Of a stretch of DNA of 64,000 nt, positions 52,066 through 61,800 are shown piece after piece. The DNA comes from Arenibacter palladensis (GTDB taxonomy: Bacteria > Bacteroidota > Bacteroidia > Flavobacteriales > Flavobacteriaceae). The translations under genes and the position numbers were made by a program. The notes under the pieces are model-generated. The model ran no database searches. It had not been told where the DNA came from and saw only the letters and a list, made by a program, of their open reading frames with translations. The DNA is taken from contig NZ_FQUX01000006.1 in NCBI RefSeq assembly GCF_900129275.1, positions 269,138-333,137 of the forward strand, given 5' to 3'. Every line of letters begins with the position of its first letter. Within the stretch, counting starts at the first letter, position 1.

Positions 52066-55000
52066 TTATTTGCTCAAATCCTTTATTCTAATATTTCTAA
52101 AGGCAAGTTCGGCACCATGCCCCAAGAAACCAATATGTCCTGTATTTCTTTCCAGGCCTGGGTGTTCCTTATGGTCTGCCGTCCCGTTCTTGGACGCTTC
52201 TTTCCAATCCCCATCCACAATGACGGTACCATTCAAGGTTATTTTAATGTGATTTCCCTTAACGATTACCTCTTGTGAATTCCACTCCCCTACCGGGTTA
52301 AGGGCTCCTCTTTTGGCTGCAATAATACCATATACGGACCCATGGTATTGGTAAGGCTTTAGATTGGCATAAATTTCAGCAGTATCGTCCAAAATCTGCA
52401 ATTCTTTACCTTCATAGGCGGCATCACCTTTTAAGGGAGCATGAATACCCAAACCGTTATTGGCACCAGGGGTCAATTTAAAATCGAACCTGAAAATGAA
52501 ATCCGAATATTCTTCTGCCGTAAACAAGTTGCCGTGTCCACCTCTTTTAGGGCGTACCAAAAGCTCATTATTTTCCATGACATAGTCGGTCTTATTTCCT
52601 ACCCAATGATCAAGATCCTTCCCATTCAATAAAGATTTAAAACCTTCCTTCTTTTCTTCTTCAGTCAACTGTTCATCGCCAGAACCAATTTCCCTTACAT
52701 AAATATTCCTAAACCCTAGGTCTTCCCCATGCGCCTGTAATTCAATGGCCTCTTTGGCAAAAATAGCCTGCTTGCGATCCCAATAGTTTTCCAAGACCAC
52801 ATTGTCCGTTACCAAAACACCATTTAAATGTACCGTAACGCGTTCACCAACCATTTTAATTCTAAAAGTATTCCATTCATCTATAGGGTTATCGGCCACC
52901 TGTAACGGTTTGCTCTCATGCTTCTGATTGTTGTACAAACCACCAGACCCCACTTGGGCACCTACATCTACTCTTGCAATATCCCATATTTGAACCTGTG
53001 GAGTACCCCTCAAATAAATACCGCTATCACCACCATTGGTAATCTTCCAATCTACGATCATTTCAAAATCGCCATAATCCTTGATGGTACAGATATTGTT
53101 ATATCCTTCCCCTTTAAAACCGATAACACCGTTTTCTATATACCAATCCTTCATCATCTGCTCATTCGCCTTGGCCTGTTCGGCCGCCAATTTTCTTGCG
53201 GACATTTTGGAACGTGCAATTGGGTTTTTCACCAATCCTTCCCATCCCTTAAAGTCCTTACCATTAAAGATGGCCACGAAGCCTTTATCCGATGGCATTT
53301 TATCTAAAAACTCCTTTACATCAATTTTTATATACTGACTATCCGGACCTGTAAGGTTATCGATACTTTTGGACACTATATCCCTAACCACTTCACCGCT
53401 TAAACCATCCTGTTTACCAGGAGTTGGCAAAGCAATGGCAATTGCTACATTTGATGCCGTAGTCACAAGCTCCTCGTCATTTAAATATTCCGAAACAAAA
53501 ATTAAGGAAAGGAAGGTTTTTACATTTCGTACTGCGGAAAGTACCTGCTTCTTTTCTGCAAGGGTTTTGGCCTCCGGCATCAATTTCCTAACCAGTAATA
53601 ACTTCTGATCATCTGGATAATCCGATTTCCTCACCTTGGCAAGATAGTTGTCAAAGGCATTTTTTCTTATCGCATCGTCAGTGGTAGTTGTAGCTGTCTT
53701 AAATAGATATGGTAACGCATCATTATTTTTCCAGCTTGACAATGCATCCAAGGCGATCAATTTCTCATTGTCATTACCTGTAGAAAGTCTTTGGGAAACC
53801 AACTCCAAAGCCTCTTGGTTACTTAAGGAAGCCAATACCGGCAACAATTTGGATTTATCCGTAGCCACCTTATACTCTTTAAACACAGTATCTGCGTATT
53901 TGCCATTGCTAGCATCCAGAATATTTAAAATGGCCTGCTGCGCATTTTTTATGTTCTCCGATTTACCGGCTTTGTTCAATAGGCTCATTAAGGCTGAAAA
54001 GTCTTTGTCCGATGAAATAGACGGCAAAGCCTTGTATACGGCTCCACTCACATTTTCACTTCCTGTACCGATATATCCTACAAGGGTATCAAACTGGTCC
54101 GTGGCATTCCTGGACGCCAATACATTTATCAAAACTTCCTTGCCCGCCTCATTTACATTGGGAAGATGACCTGCCAATAATTGACTATCCTTGGCATCGC
54201 ACAATCTCAATAAGGTTTCCTCCACAGCAGTATACTCCTCAGGGGAAGTAGCCAATTTTAAACTGTTGAACAATACCGGCAAGGCCTTGTTCTTATCTTG
54301 ATAGGATAAGGATTTTATTCCGGCCTCCCGTACAGCAACATCCTTGTCTTCCACTGCCTTCAAAATAACCTTATCAAAAACAACTGCTTCTTCGCTATTA
54401 CCAAGCATCCGAATTATAAGCGGCTTAATTTCAGCAGATGACTTCTTGTACTGTTTTACCCATAGGGCTACCTCTGTGGAGGAAAGGTCCGAACCAGCGG
54501 CATCCAACACGGCACCAACGTAATTCTTATTGCCGTTCTTGGATTCCTTCAACAAAGTCTTGGTAAAGGCTGGGCCTTCATTGGCACTCAATATATGAAT
54601 TCCCGCAGATCGATAATGCAATTGGCTGTCAATCTTGCAATTTTTAAGCAAAGCGTTGGCCACGGTGTTACTTAGGTCTTTATTGCCTTTCTTTTGCAAT
54701 TTATTGCCATAATGGATAAAGGCTATAATACTCTTTGTATCATCCAATTGATAATTGGAACCAGCAACAGCCTTTTCCAATACCTCATATGAAGTTGGAC
54801 TTCCTATTTCGGCCAAAGCCATTAAAGCTCTTTGTTGTACGATTTTGGAGGATGAATTTACCATGGCTTTCAAAACCTCTTCTGCTGGAGCAAATCGCAA
54901 GGCTCCCAAAGCCTCAATAAAAGCAGCTTGTTTATTTACGTCCCCTATCTCTGTGGCTTCCAAAATAGCCAAGGAGGCATCGGTGGTACCAATGGCCGTT

Positions 55001-55467
55001 AAAGCGGCCAATGCAGGTTTAAACAGATCGTTATTGGGTAGATACTTGCTTAAGACCGGAACGCTTACATCTGTTCCCACATAAATTAATCGATCCATTA
55101 AAAAGGTCTTTACCTCATTGTTGGAAGCGGACCCCAGTGCCTTTAACAATGCATTTTCAACTACACCGTTCTGAATTAGGGATTCTTCCCCGCCACTATA
55201 AATGGCCACGCTCTGGATGGCATACCTGGCTTTGGTATCATCCCCGCTCCCTAATGGAACAAGTTTATCCGTAATTTTTAGGATCCCATCCTGACCCAAG
55301 TCGATTATTTCCTGCATTAAACGATCCGAATGATCCAGGTCTTCCGTTGGCAATTGCATCAAAATATCGGCCACCTTGGTGTCCAAGGTTCTATTGTCCT
55401 GTGCACTAATGGCAAGTGTGCCCATAAATAGCATTAGTACACTTGTAATCTTATATAATGTATTCAT
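52066..55467 (-). CDS. HEAT-repeat protein with two C-terminal DUF1080 (3-keto-glycoside hydrolase-type) domains
   Basis: 1133 residues. Signal peptide (SVLMLFMGTLAISAQ). Residues about 30-690 are helical HEAT/armadillo repeats, for example PALAALTAIGTTDASLAILE and QQRALMALAEIGSPTSYEVL. Then two DUF1080 jelly-roll domains follow, at about 725-910 (VAIFNGKDFKGWEGLVKN, NGGDSGIYLRGTPQVQIWD) and 940-1133 (KSLLNGKDLDHWVGNKT, NNGLGIHAPLKG, LQILDD). DUF1080 members in Bacteroidota hydrolyse 3-keto sugars made by Gfo/Idh/MocA partners. The two catalytic-type domains on a large helical scaffold are unusual. It lies 20 bases after such an oxidoreductase gene, in one operon. Confidence 0.88.
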   Translation of the reverse strand: MNTLYKITSVLMLFMGTLAISAQDNRTLDTKVADILMQLPTEDLDHSDRLMQEIIDLGQDGILKITDKLVPLGSGDDTKARYAIQSVAIYSGGEESLIQNGVVENALLKALGSASNNEVKTFLMDRLIYVGTDVSVPVLSKYLPNNDLFKPALAALTAIGTTDASLAILEATEIGDVNKQAAFIEALGALRFAPAEEVLKAMVNSSSKIVQQRALMALAEIGSPTSYEVLEKAVAGSNYQLDDTKSIIAFIHYGNKLQKKGNKDLSNTVANALLKNCKIDSQLHYRSAGIHILSANEGPAFTKTLLKESKNGNKNYVGAVLDAAGSDLSSTEVALWVKQYKKSSAEIKPLIIRMLGNSEEAVVFDKVILKAVEDKDVAVREAGIKSLSYQDKNKALPVLFNSLKLATSPEEYTAVEETLLRLCDAKDSQLLAGHLPNVNEAGKEVLINVLASRNATDQFDTLVGYIGTGSENVSGAVYKALPSISSDKDFSALMSLLNKAGKSENIKNAQQAILNILDASNGKYADTVFKEYKVATDKSKLLPVLASLSNQEALELVSQRLSTGNDNEKLIALDALSSWKNNDALPYLFKTATTTTDDAIRKNAFDNYLAKVRKSDYPDDQKLLLVRKLMPEAKTLAEKKQVLSAVRNVKTFLSLIFVSEYLNDEELVTTASNVAIAIALPTPGKQDGLSGEVVRDIVSKSIDNLTGPDSQYIKIDVKEFLDKMPSDKGFVAIFNGKDFKGWEGLVKNPIARSKMSARKLAAEQAKANEQMMKDWYIENGVIGFKGEGYNNICTIKDYGDFEMIVDWKITNGGDSGIYLRGTPQVQIWDIARVDVGAQVGSGGLYNNQKHESKPLQVADNPIDEWNTFRIKMVGERVTVHLNGVLVTDNVVLENYWDRKQAIFAKEAIELQAHGEDLGFRNIYVREIGSGDEQLTEEEKKEGFKSLLNGKDLDHWVGNKTDYVMENNELLVRPKRGGHGNLFTAEEYSDFIFRFDFKLTPGANNGLGIHAPLKGDAAYEGKELQILDDTAEIYANLKPYQYHGSVYGIIAAKRGALNPVGEWNSQEVIVKGNHIKITLNGTVIVDGDWKEASKNGTADHKEHPGLERNTGHIGFLGHGAELAFRNIRIKDLSK

Positions 55468-55487
55468 TTTATATCTCTAGTATTTAG

Positions 55488-56756
55488 TTAATAAGCCCAA
55501 GAGGACCTCATTGGTTGATCTATTAATCTATTGGCTTCCTCATCATTGATAAACTCTTGTTTAACCGGATCAAACTCCAAGGTACGCCCCAATCTCAAGG
55601 CGATAATACCCATGTTCACGACAGTGGCGGAACGGTGGCCGTTCTCTTCGTTTAGGGCAAATTTTTGCCTAGTTTTTACGGATTCCGAGAATACGGTAAT
55701 CTGCTCCTCTGGATCTGGTATGCTATTGATCAAGCCCTCAATATTGGGGATGGTAGATTTAAATCCGTTATATATTTTCCCATTGGGCCCTTCAATATAA
55801 GCCGCATCCTTATCCCTGTTTTCTCCATCGAGAATAATTTGACAACCATCGGCGTAGGTATAGGTAATTCTTCTCCAAGTACCTATGGCATCATAGTGTT
55901 GTTCTGGCGCATCCACCTCCACTTTAACGGGACTGGTGTTATCTTTTCCTAAAAAGTATTGTACCGGATCAATATAGTGCTGGCCCATATCGCCCAATCC
56001 ACCACCATCATAGTCCCAATATCCCCTAAAGGTACCGTGCACCCTATGCGGATGATAAGGCTTCTCCGGTGCCGGCCCTAGCCACATATTGTAATCCAGC
56101 TCCGCTGGCACAGGTTGAGGGGCTAAGTTTTCCTTACCAACCCAATAGAATTTCCAATTAAATCCAGTAACACCGCTAATGGTCACTTTTAGCGGCCACC
56201 CCAGGGCACCACTATCCACTACCTTCTTCAACTTTTTTACCGGAGTACCCATTCCGTAAAAATTATCCTTAAAACGGAACCATGTATTTAAGCGGAACAT
56301 CTTTCCATGCTGTTGCATGGCCTCCACTACTTTTTTACCTTCACCTATAGTCCTTGTCATCGGTTTTTCACACCAAACATCCTTTCCTGCTTCAGCCGCC
56401 ATAATAGACATAAGACCGTGCCAGTGGGGAGGAGTGGCTATATGCACAATATCAACATCCGGGCGCTGTAAAACTTCCCTAAAGTCACGATATCCCTTTA
56501 CACCGCTTCCCACTTTTTGAAGGGTACTGGAAAGATGATTGGCATCAGCATCACAAATGGCCAAAAGTCTTGTTCCTTCATAGTCCAAATGCCCTTGGCC
56601 CATGCCCCCAACACCTATAACGGCCTTGGTCAATTGATCGCTAGGCGGAATAAAATTAGTACCTCCCATGACATGTCTTGGAATTATACTGATTCCTGCA
56701 GCTGCCACTAGCGACTTTCTAACAAAATCCCTACGGCTCGTTGATTTTTTCTCCAT
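55488..56756 (-). CDS. Tat-exported Gfo/Idh/MocA family oxidoreductase
   Basis: 422 residues. Twin-arginine signal (TSRRDFVRKSLVAAAGISII). Rossmann motif KAVIGVGGMGQGHLDYEG, then VDIVHIATPPHWHGLMSIMA and the hallmark CEKPMTRTIGEGKKVVEAM. The C-terminal domain has NTWFRFKDNF, WDYDGGGLGDMGQHYIDPVQ and INDEEANRLIDQPMRSSW. It oxidises a sugar hydroxyl, most likely C3 of a glucoside, in the periplasm. It is translated just ahead of the DUF1080 protein (20-base gap), which completes a keto-sugar cleavage pathway. Confidence 0.92.
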   Translation of the reverse strand: MEKKSTSRRDFVRKSLVAAAGISIIPRHVMGGTNFIPPSDQLTKAVIGVGGMGQGHLDYEGTRLLAICDADANHLSSTLQKVGSGVKGYRDFREVLQRPDVDIVHIATPPHWHGLMSIMAAEAGKDVWCEKPMTRTIGEGKKVVEAMQQHGKMFRLNTWFRFKDNFYGMGTPVKKLKKVVDSGALGWPLKVTISGVTGFNWKFYWVGKENLAPQPVPAELDYNMWLGPAPEKPYHPHRVHGTFRGYWDYDGGGLGDMGQHYIDPVQYFLGKDNTSPVKVEVDAPEQHYDAIGTWRRITYTYADGCQIILDGENRDKDAAYIEGPNGKIYNGFKSTIPNIEGLINSIPDPEEQITVFSESVKTRQKFALNEENGHRSATVVNMGIIALRLGRTLEFDPVKQEFINDEEANRLIDQPMRSSWAY

Positions 56757-56830
56757 CTATATATATTCTATTAATTAATTGAAGTTTCCATATTTAAAAC
56801 CACAAAGAAAAACTACAATGCGTAAAAAAA

Positions 56831-56850
56831 GGGGTAATATTTGGGGTAAT
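56831..56850 (-). promoter_or_regulatory. Direct repeat upstream of the 3-keto-sugar operon
   Basis: On the minus strand ATTACCCC occurs twice with a 12-base period (plus 56843-56850 and 56831-56838). A candidate -7 box TAGTTTTT follows at plus 56808-56815. OmpR/PhoB- and SARP-type winged-helix regulators bind such tandem repeats. The regulator gene 56901-59222 lies directly upstream and encodes such a domain. The role is inferred. Confidence 0.5.
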
Positions 56851-56900
56851 AAAATTGAAAAAGAAGGAATTATGAAAATATTTTTAAATATCGATGGGTA

Positions 56901-59222
56901 CTATGAGGGGTTATTAACCACCATATCCTCAAATTTAACGGTATACAACTCACCATAAATTTTTTCATAAAGCTTGGCAAAATTGTCATAGGCAGTATGT
57001 GCCAAACTTAATTTTCCCTGCCTGATAAGAATTTGCAATTTTATCTGTAGCGCATGCTCATTTAAATCATCGTAGATATACATCACGGAGGCCAAGTCGT
57101 ACATTAAAGCGCTATGCTTATCCAGGTCCAGTATTTTTGAAATATCATAACAGAATTCTATAATTCTATTGCTCATATTTTCAACAATGGGATCTAACCA
57201 TGAATCGCTCATATTCACAAAAAATCTATCAGCCTTTAATATAAAAAACAATTTGGGCAATTGTTCTTCCAAGTAAGCAACCGTTACACCATCTTTACCC
57301 AAGTCGTTCAAATAAATTAAAACTTCCTGATAATCACAAAAACAATTTTTTCCGATTTCCAGATACCAACTTTTGTCCCTAAATGTCAAATTCATTTCCT
57401 TGGCCTCGGACAAAATGGCCCTAAGGTTTTGTATATTGGTCCCTCTGGTATTTTTCGCACTCTTTGGGCTCATCCCTGGCCAAAGTGCCTCAGTAAGTTT
57501 TTTGGTGTTAATTCCATCCTTATCGCCAATGCTATTCAACAGGACAATCACAAATAACTGTTTTAGTTTGGGGGACAATTTTTTCGCAATATCAACACCT
57601 TGAGAATTTATAATGCGCAGGGACCCAAAACAGAGTATTCTTTCCGCTGCATTTACCAGACTCTTATGGTCCCTGTTGGGAAGGGCTTTTACCGGCACTT
57701 CCGGTACTGGCATAAGCTTAGCCCTGATTTTTCCTTTCTTCCAATACTTAAGCACAAGGAAAAAAAGTAAAATTGCGGTAATGGCTATTACTATTTTTAC
57801 GTAAAGGGAGGATTTTGAAGTATCATTCACTTCTATTTTTTGGTAAGCCTTGGCAATTTCATGGGCATTAAGTTCTCTTTTCCATATTTTAATATTCGTT
57901 AAGTAACCTATAAAAAATTCCTGCCACAAATTGCTTCCTATTACAATATTATAATCGGAAGTATCATAGTCCTCGATTAGCTTGATCTTATCCGTCTGCT
58001 TCCCATTCACAAAAAACGACAGTTCGTTATTAACCTTGGAATGCACCAAACCTACATGGGTCCATTCATTTAAGGGAACGGGGGAAGTTTGGGAAATATA
58101 GTCCTTAATATCGGCCATGGTAAAGGTCAATAAACCCTCATGCAACTTTAGAACAAAGTTATCCCCTTTCCCCAGTATACTATTGTTATTTGTAAGTACG
58201 GTGGGCTTAACCCATGCCAAGATGGTAAAACTTCCCTCCAAGGCCGTTCTGCTATCCAACCCAGCATCCACATATGCCCCTTCATCAAAATAACCCACCT
58301 TTCCATGTACCTTATCCTCTTGAATCTTTACGTTATTTACGATAAGTTCCTTATCGTTTTTTCTAGTGGCATTTTTAATGGTGGGGCTAAAAGTGAAATG
58401 ATCGGTTAGACCGTATTCAAAATCCAAGGGAAAACCAATAAACTCTTTAAGATTGCCGCTGTTTTCCGGGGTAGTATATATAATATCGGGTGAGAAATAA
58501 TAGCCGGCCTTGTGCGGAATAAATACCGGTAAGTTTTCATTTAGATCTATTGGAAGACTAAAATGCCCGTTGACAATAAGGTTCCTATGGTTTTTAAAGC
58601 TAACCTCATTCAACAATCCAGATTTGGACCTTACCGTTCCAAATACCCTGCTCTTCTTATTTAGGTCGAAGACCAAGCTATCTGCATTAGGGAAGAACTC
58701 GGGATCAATGTGAAGGAAATTGGGCATTTTTCCGGAACGCTTCCAAATATTTTCAAGAACAGTATCCCTTAGAAATTCCCTATCCAACACCCTAACCAAC
58801 CCCAGTTCCTTAGTAGTATCGAATTTGAAAGCATCTTCATACCTCGATGGGTTATCCAATGGAATGGTTTCCACCTCTTGCATAGGTATCTGCGGAGCCC
58901 AGGATTTGGACAAGAAATCTTTGTTAATAATGTTATCGGTCACCAGAATGAGCGAATCATTTTTTTCCAATAATTGCTCCAAAAGGGTATCATAATTTTC
59001 TTGATAGTCTGAAATATATAGGGCTATGGAAGTTTTGCCGCTGAGAAGAACCGGCAAATTGTCACTAGTAATTTGATCAATATCGATCAAAATATGGGAA
59101 TGTAGACGTATATTCCATTTCTCCTCCTCAGAAAGTAGTTGAAATTCCTGTGCAGTTCCTACTTTCAATAAAAGAAGCAAAAACAACAAACAAAATTTAG
59201 AAAATGGAATTCTTCTTAGCAA
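56901..59222 (-). CDS. Membrane-bound regulator: LamG sensor, transmembrane helix and winged-helix DNA-binding domain
   Basis: 773 residues from a TTG start (a stop lies two codons upstream). Signal peptide (FSKFCLLFLLLLLKVGTAQ), a periplasmic part of unknown fold (about 25-280), a LamG/concanavalin-like domain at about 285-455 (SFTILAWVKPTVLTNNNSILG, WTHVGLVHSKVNNELSFFVNG, TNIKIWKRELNAHEI), one membrane helix at about 474-492 (KIVIAITAILLFFLVLKYW), and a cytoplasmic domain with a winged-helix of the OmpR/SARP kind at about 530-640 (LCFGSLRIINSQGVDI, LSPKLKQLFVIVLLNS, TKKLTEALWP, LRAILSEAKEMNLTF). It would bind a sugar outside and DNA inside without any phosphorelay. It is the likely regulator of the next operon. 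Confidence 0.78.
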   Translation of the reverse strand: MLRRIPFSKFCLLFLLLLLKVGTAQEFQLLSEEEKWNIRLHSHILIDIDQITSDNLPVLLSGKTSIALYISDYQENYDTLLEQLLEKNDSLILVTDNIINKDFLSKSWAPQIPMQEVETIPLDNPSRYEDAFKFDTTKELGLVRVLDREFLRDTVLENIWKRSGKMPNFLHIDPEFFPNADSLVFDLNKKSRVFGTVRSKSGLLNEVSFKNHRNLIVNGHFSLPIDLNENLPVFIPHKAGYYFSPDIIYTTPENSGNLKEFIGFPLDFEYGLTDHFTFSPTIKNATRKNDKELIVNNVKIQEDKVHGKVGYFDEGAYVDAGLDSRTALEGSFTILAWVKPTVLTNNNSILGKGDNFVLKLHEGLLTFTMADIKDYISQTSPVPLNEWTHVGLVHSKVNNELSFFVNGKQTDKIKLIEDYDTSDYNIVIGSNLWQEFFIGYLTNIKIWKRELNAHEIAKAYQKIEVNDTSKSSLYVKIVIAITAILLFFLVLKYWKKGKIRAKLMPVPEVPVKALPNRDHKSLVNAAERILCFGSLRIINSQGVDIAKKLSPKLKQLFVIVLLNSIGDKDGINTKKLTEALWPGMSPKSAKNTRGTNIQNLRAILSEAKEMNLTFRDKSWYLEIGKNCFCDYQEVLIYLNDLGKDGVTVAYLEEQLPKLFFILKADRFFVNMSDSWLDPIVENMSNRIIEFCYDISKILDLDKHSALMYDLASVMYIYDDLNEHALQIKLQILIRQGKLSLAHTAYDNFAKLYEKIYGELYTVKFEDMVVNNPS

Positions 59223-59379
59223 TATCTACCAAATAATCCCGTACAGGGCATTTCTATCAACTACGCAATTTACTAAGAATAAATAAAATTTAGCCCGCGG
59301 AAATTATCCGAAATATATCTGTGCCGAACAATTCAATGTTAAACGCTACAAATGACCCCAGTTACCAGCTAAGACTTCT

Positions 59380-61164
59380 TTACATCCTATCTGGCACCTG
59401 TATCCCCAAAAGTCCAAAGGCCGATTTAATAACCTCGCTAACCTTTTTGGCCAATTGAACCCTGAATATTTTCTTGTTCTGATCTTGCTCTCCCAATATG
59501 GAAACATTTTGATAAAAGGAATTAAACTCCTTCACCAAATCATAGGTATAATTGGCAATAAGTGCCGGACTGTAATTATCGGCCGCCAATTGGATAGTTT
59601 CTGGAAACAGCTGCAATTGTTTTAACAACTCTTTCTCTTTTTCGTGCAGATCCGTCAACTTCTGGGAACTGTCCAGGTCTTGCTCCAATTCCTCCGCCTT
59701 TCTTAGTATAGATTGGATCCTGGCATAAGTATATTGAATAAAAGGCCCGGTATTTCCTTGAAAATCCACGGACTCCTCCGGATTGAACAAGATTCTCTTT
59801 TTTGGATCCACCTTAAGGATATAATACTTTAAGGCCCCTAAACCTATAACCTTATATAACTCTTGTTTCTCTTCTTCGGAGTAATCTTCCAGCTTACCCA
59901 ATTCCTCGGAAATAGCAGCCGCAGTTTGGGTCATATCCTCCATTAATTCATCGGCATCCACTACGGTACCTTCCCTACTCTTCATTTTACCACTAGGCAA
60001 GTCTACCATTCCATAACTTAAGTGATACAGTTTTTCTGCCCACGAAAAGCCCAACTTCTGTAAAATAAGGAACAATACCTTAAAGTGGTAGTCCTGCTCA
60101 TTGCCCACGGTGTACACCATGCCCTTCACATCGGGATTATCCTTCACCCTTTGTATGGCCGTGCCAATATCCTGGGTCATATACACTGCCGTACCATCCG
60201 AACGTAGTACAATCTTTTCATCCAGACCCTCTTCCGTTAGGTCTATCCACACACTACCATCTTCCTTTTTATAAAAGACCCCTCTTTGCAAACCGTCCTC
60301 TACAAAATCCTTTCCCAACAAATAGGTGTTGCTCTCGTAATACAATTGATCAAAGTCAACCCCCATATTTTTGTAGGTTATCTCAAAACCATCATATACC
60401 CATTGGTTCATAGTCTTCCATAAACCTACTACCTCTTCATCGCCAGCCTCCCACTTTCTTAGCATTTCCTGAGCCTCCAATAGGATTGGCGCCTCTTTTT
60501 CCGCTACTTTTTCATCTACCCCATTGGAAACCATAGCAGCAATTTCGGCTTTATAGGCCTTATCAAAAGCTACGTAATAATTCCCCACTAATTTATCACC
60601 CTTAAGCCCTGTACTCTCAGGAGTTTCCCCATTGCCAAAGCGTTGCCAGGCAAGCATACTTTTACAAATATGTATCCCCCTATCGTTAATGATCTGGGTT
60701 TTATATACCTTCTTTCCTGAAGCCTTTAGGATTTCTGCCACGGAATATCCCAATAAATTATTTCGGACATGACCCAAATGGAGAGGTTTATTGGTGTTGG
60801 GCGAGGAATATTCCACCATTATGGCCTCCTCCGAACTTTGGGAAACAAAACCAAAATCCTGTTGATTCCTTATTCCTTCAAAAAAATCGAGGTAATATTC
60901 ATTGCTAATGGTTATATTCAAAAATCCTTTGACCACATTGAAATCGGTCACCTCTTCCACTTCATCTTTTAGGAACTGTCCTATTTGCCCTCCTATTTGC
61001 ACCGGATTTCCTTTAACATATCGCAACATGGGAAAAATAACCGCAGTAATATCACCGGCAAAATCTTTTCGAGTAGGTTGAAATTCTACCGTTGGCAATT
61101 CAACTTTGAAAATAGAGGTAACGGCTTCTTTTACCTTTTGTGCAAGGGCTTCTTGAATGTTCAT
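59380..61164 (-). CDS. argS: Arginyl-tRNA synthetase
   Basis: 594 residues, the normal length. The N-terminal additional domain has VEFQPTRKDFAGDITAVIFP, the HIGH signature is in VEYSSPNTNKPLHLGHVRNN (HLGH), and the KMSKS counterpart is VDLPSGKMKSREGTVVDADE. The C-terminal anticodon-binding domain ends in SAFGLLGIQVPDRM, with LVKEFNSFYQNVSILG typical of ArgS. It charges tRNA-Arg with arginine. The call is secure. Confidence 0.98.
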   Translation of the reverse strand: MNIQEALAQKVKEAVTSIFKVELPTVEFQPTRKDFAGDITAVIFPMLRYVKGNPVQIGGQIGQFLKDEVEEVTDFNVVKGFLNITISNEYYLDFFEGIRNQQDFGFVSQSSEEAIMVEYSSPNTNKPLHLGHVRNNLLGYSVAEILKASGKKVYKTQIINDRGIHICKSMLAWQRFGNGETPESTGLKGDKLVGNYYVAFDKAYKAEIAAMVSNGVDEKVAEKEAPILLEAQEMLRKWEAGDEEVVGLWKTMNQWVYDGFEITYKNMGVDFDQLYYESNTYLLGKDFVEDGLQRGVFYKKEDGSVWIDLTEEGLDEKIVLRSDGTAVYMTQDIGTAIQRVKDNPDVKGMVYTVGNEQDYHFKVLFLILQKLGFSWAEKLYHLSYGMVDLPSGKMKSREGTVVDADELMEDMTQTAAAISEELGKLEDYSEEEKQELYKVIGLGALKYYILKVDPKKRILFNPEESVDFQGNTGPFIQYTYARIQSILRKAEELEQDLDSSQKLTDLHEKEKELLKQLQLFPETIQLAADNYSPALIANYTYDLVKEFNSFYQNVSILGEQDQNKKIFRVQLAKKVSEVIKSAFGLLGIQVPDRM

Positions 61165-61326
61165 TAATTTCGGCGTTTACGGCTGCAAAATTAAGCATTT
61201 TTTATTCTTTCCCCTTATTGTTGGGAATAAGTAGCCCACAAAGAAGGAAGATTTTTTTAACTTTATAAACCTGTACGGTACCAACGGCCCTAATATGATG
61301 TATTAATCTGGATATCACTAAAGAAT

Positions 61327-61752
61327 ATGTTACTGAACGTTTCCTATAACAATAAAGAAATTACAAGAAAAATAGACGAGGAAGTGGGTAAACCTTTTAC
61401 CTTAAAGGAGCGGTTTGCCTTGAACGGAATTGGTTCTCCCAAATTATTTATTGTTGACTGTAGTATCGAAATTAAAAATCTATTGATCCTGGACAACAAT
61501 ACCAACACCTGTAATATTGAATTACGGCCAAAAGGGATCATAATTCGCTTTAGATCCCTACTGGAAACCTTTGGGCTTATTATTCCCTACTACAAGTATA
61601 ACCTATACAAGACCGATCTTGGCCTATACACCATTTATAGGGACCAGTACTTCATCAAAATAAAATCTGACACCAAGGCCATACAGAAATTTTTTACAAA
61701 ATTGTTGGGGCATAGGGCGGACAATGCGCCTACCAATATAGAGGACCTTTAA
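61327..61752 (+). CDS. Conserved hypothetical protein
   Basis: 141 residues, soluble, with no signal peptide or membrane segment. The beginning is a charged coil (NNKEITRKIDEEVGKPF), then strand-rich sequence (IELRPKGIIIRFRSLLETFG, LIIPYYKYNLYKTDLGLYTI) and a basic C-terminal helix (KSDTKAIQKFFTKLLGHRA). It is not recognised as a named family. The composition and codon use are those of a real gene. It lies between argS (divergent) and a BCCT transporter, with no clear functional link. Confidence 0.75.
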   Translation: MLLNVSYNNKEITRKIDEEVGKPFTLKERFALNGIGSPKLFIVDCSIEIKNLLILDNNTNTCNIELRPKGIIIRFRSLLETFGLIIPYYKYNLYKTDLGLYTIYRDQYFIKIKSDTKAIQKFFTKLLGHRADNAPTNIEDL

Positions 61753-61800
61753 CAACTTATTATACAATTCCAAAAGCTCCTTATAAAACAATGAAGCTTT

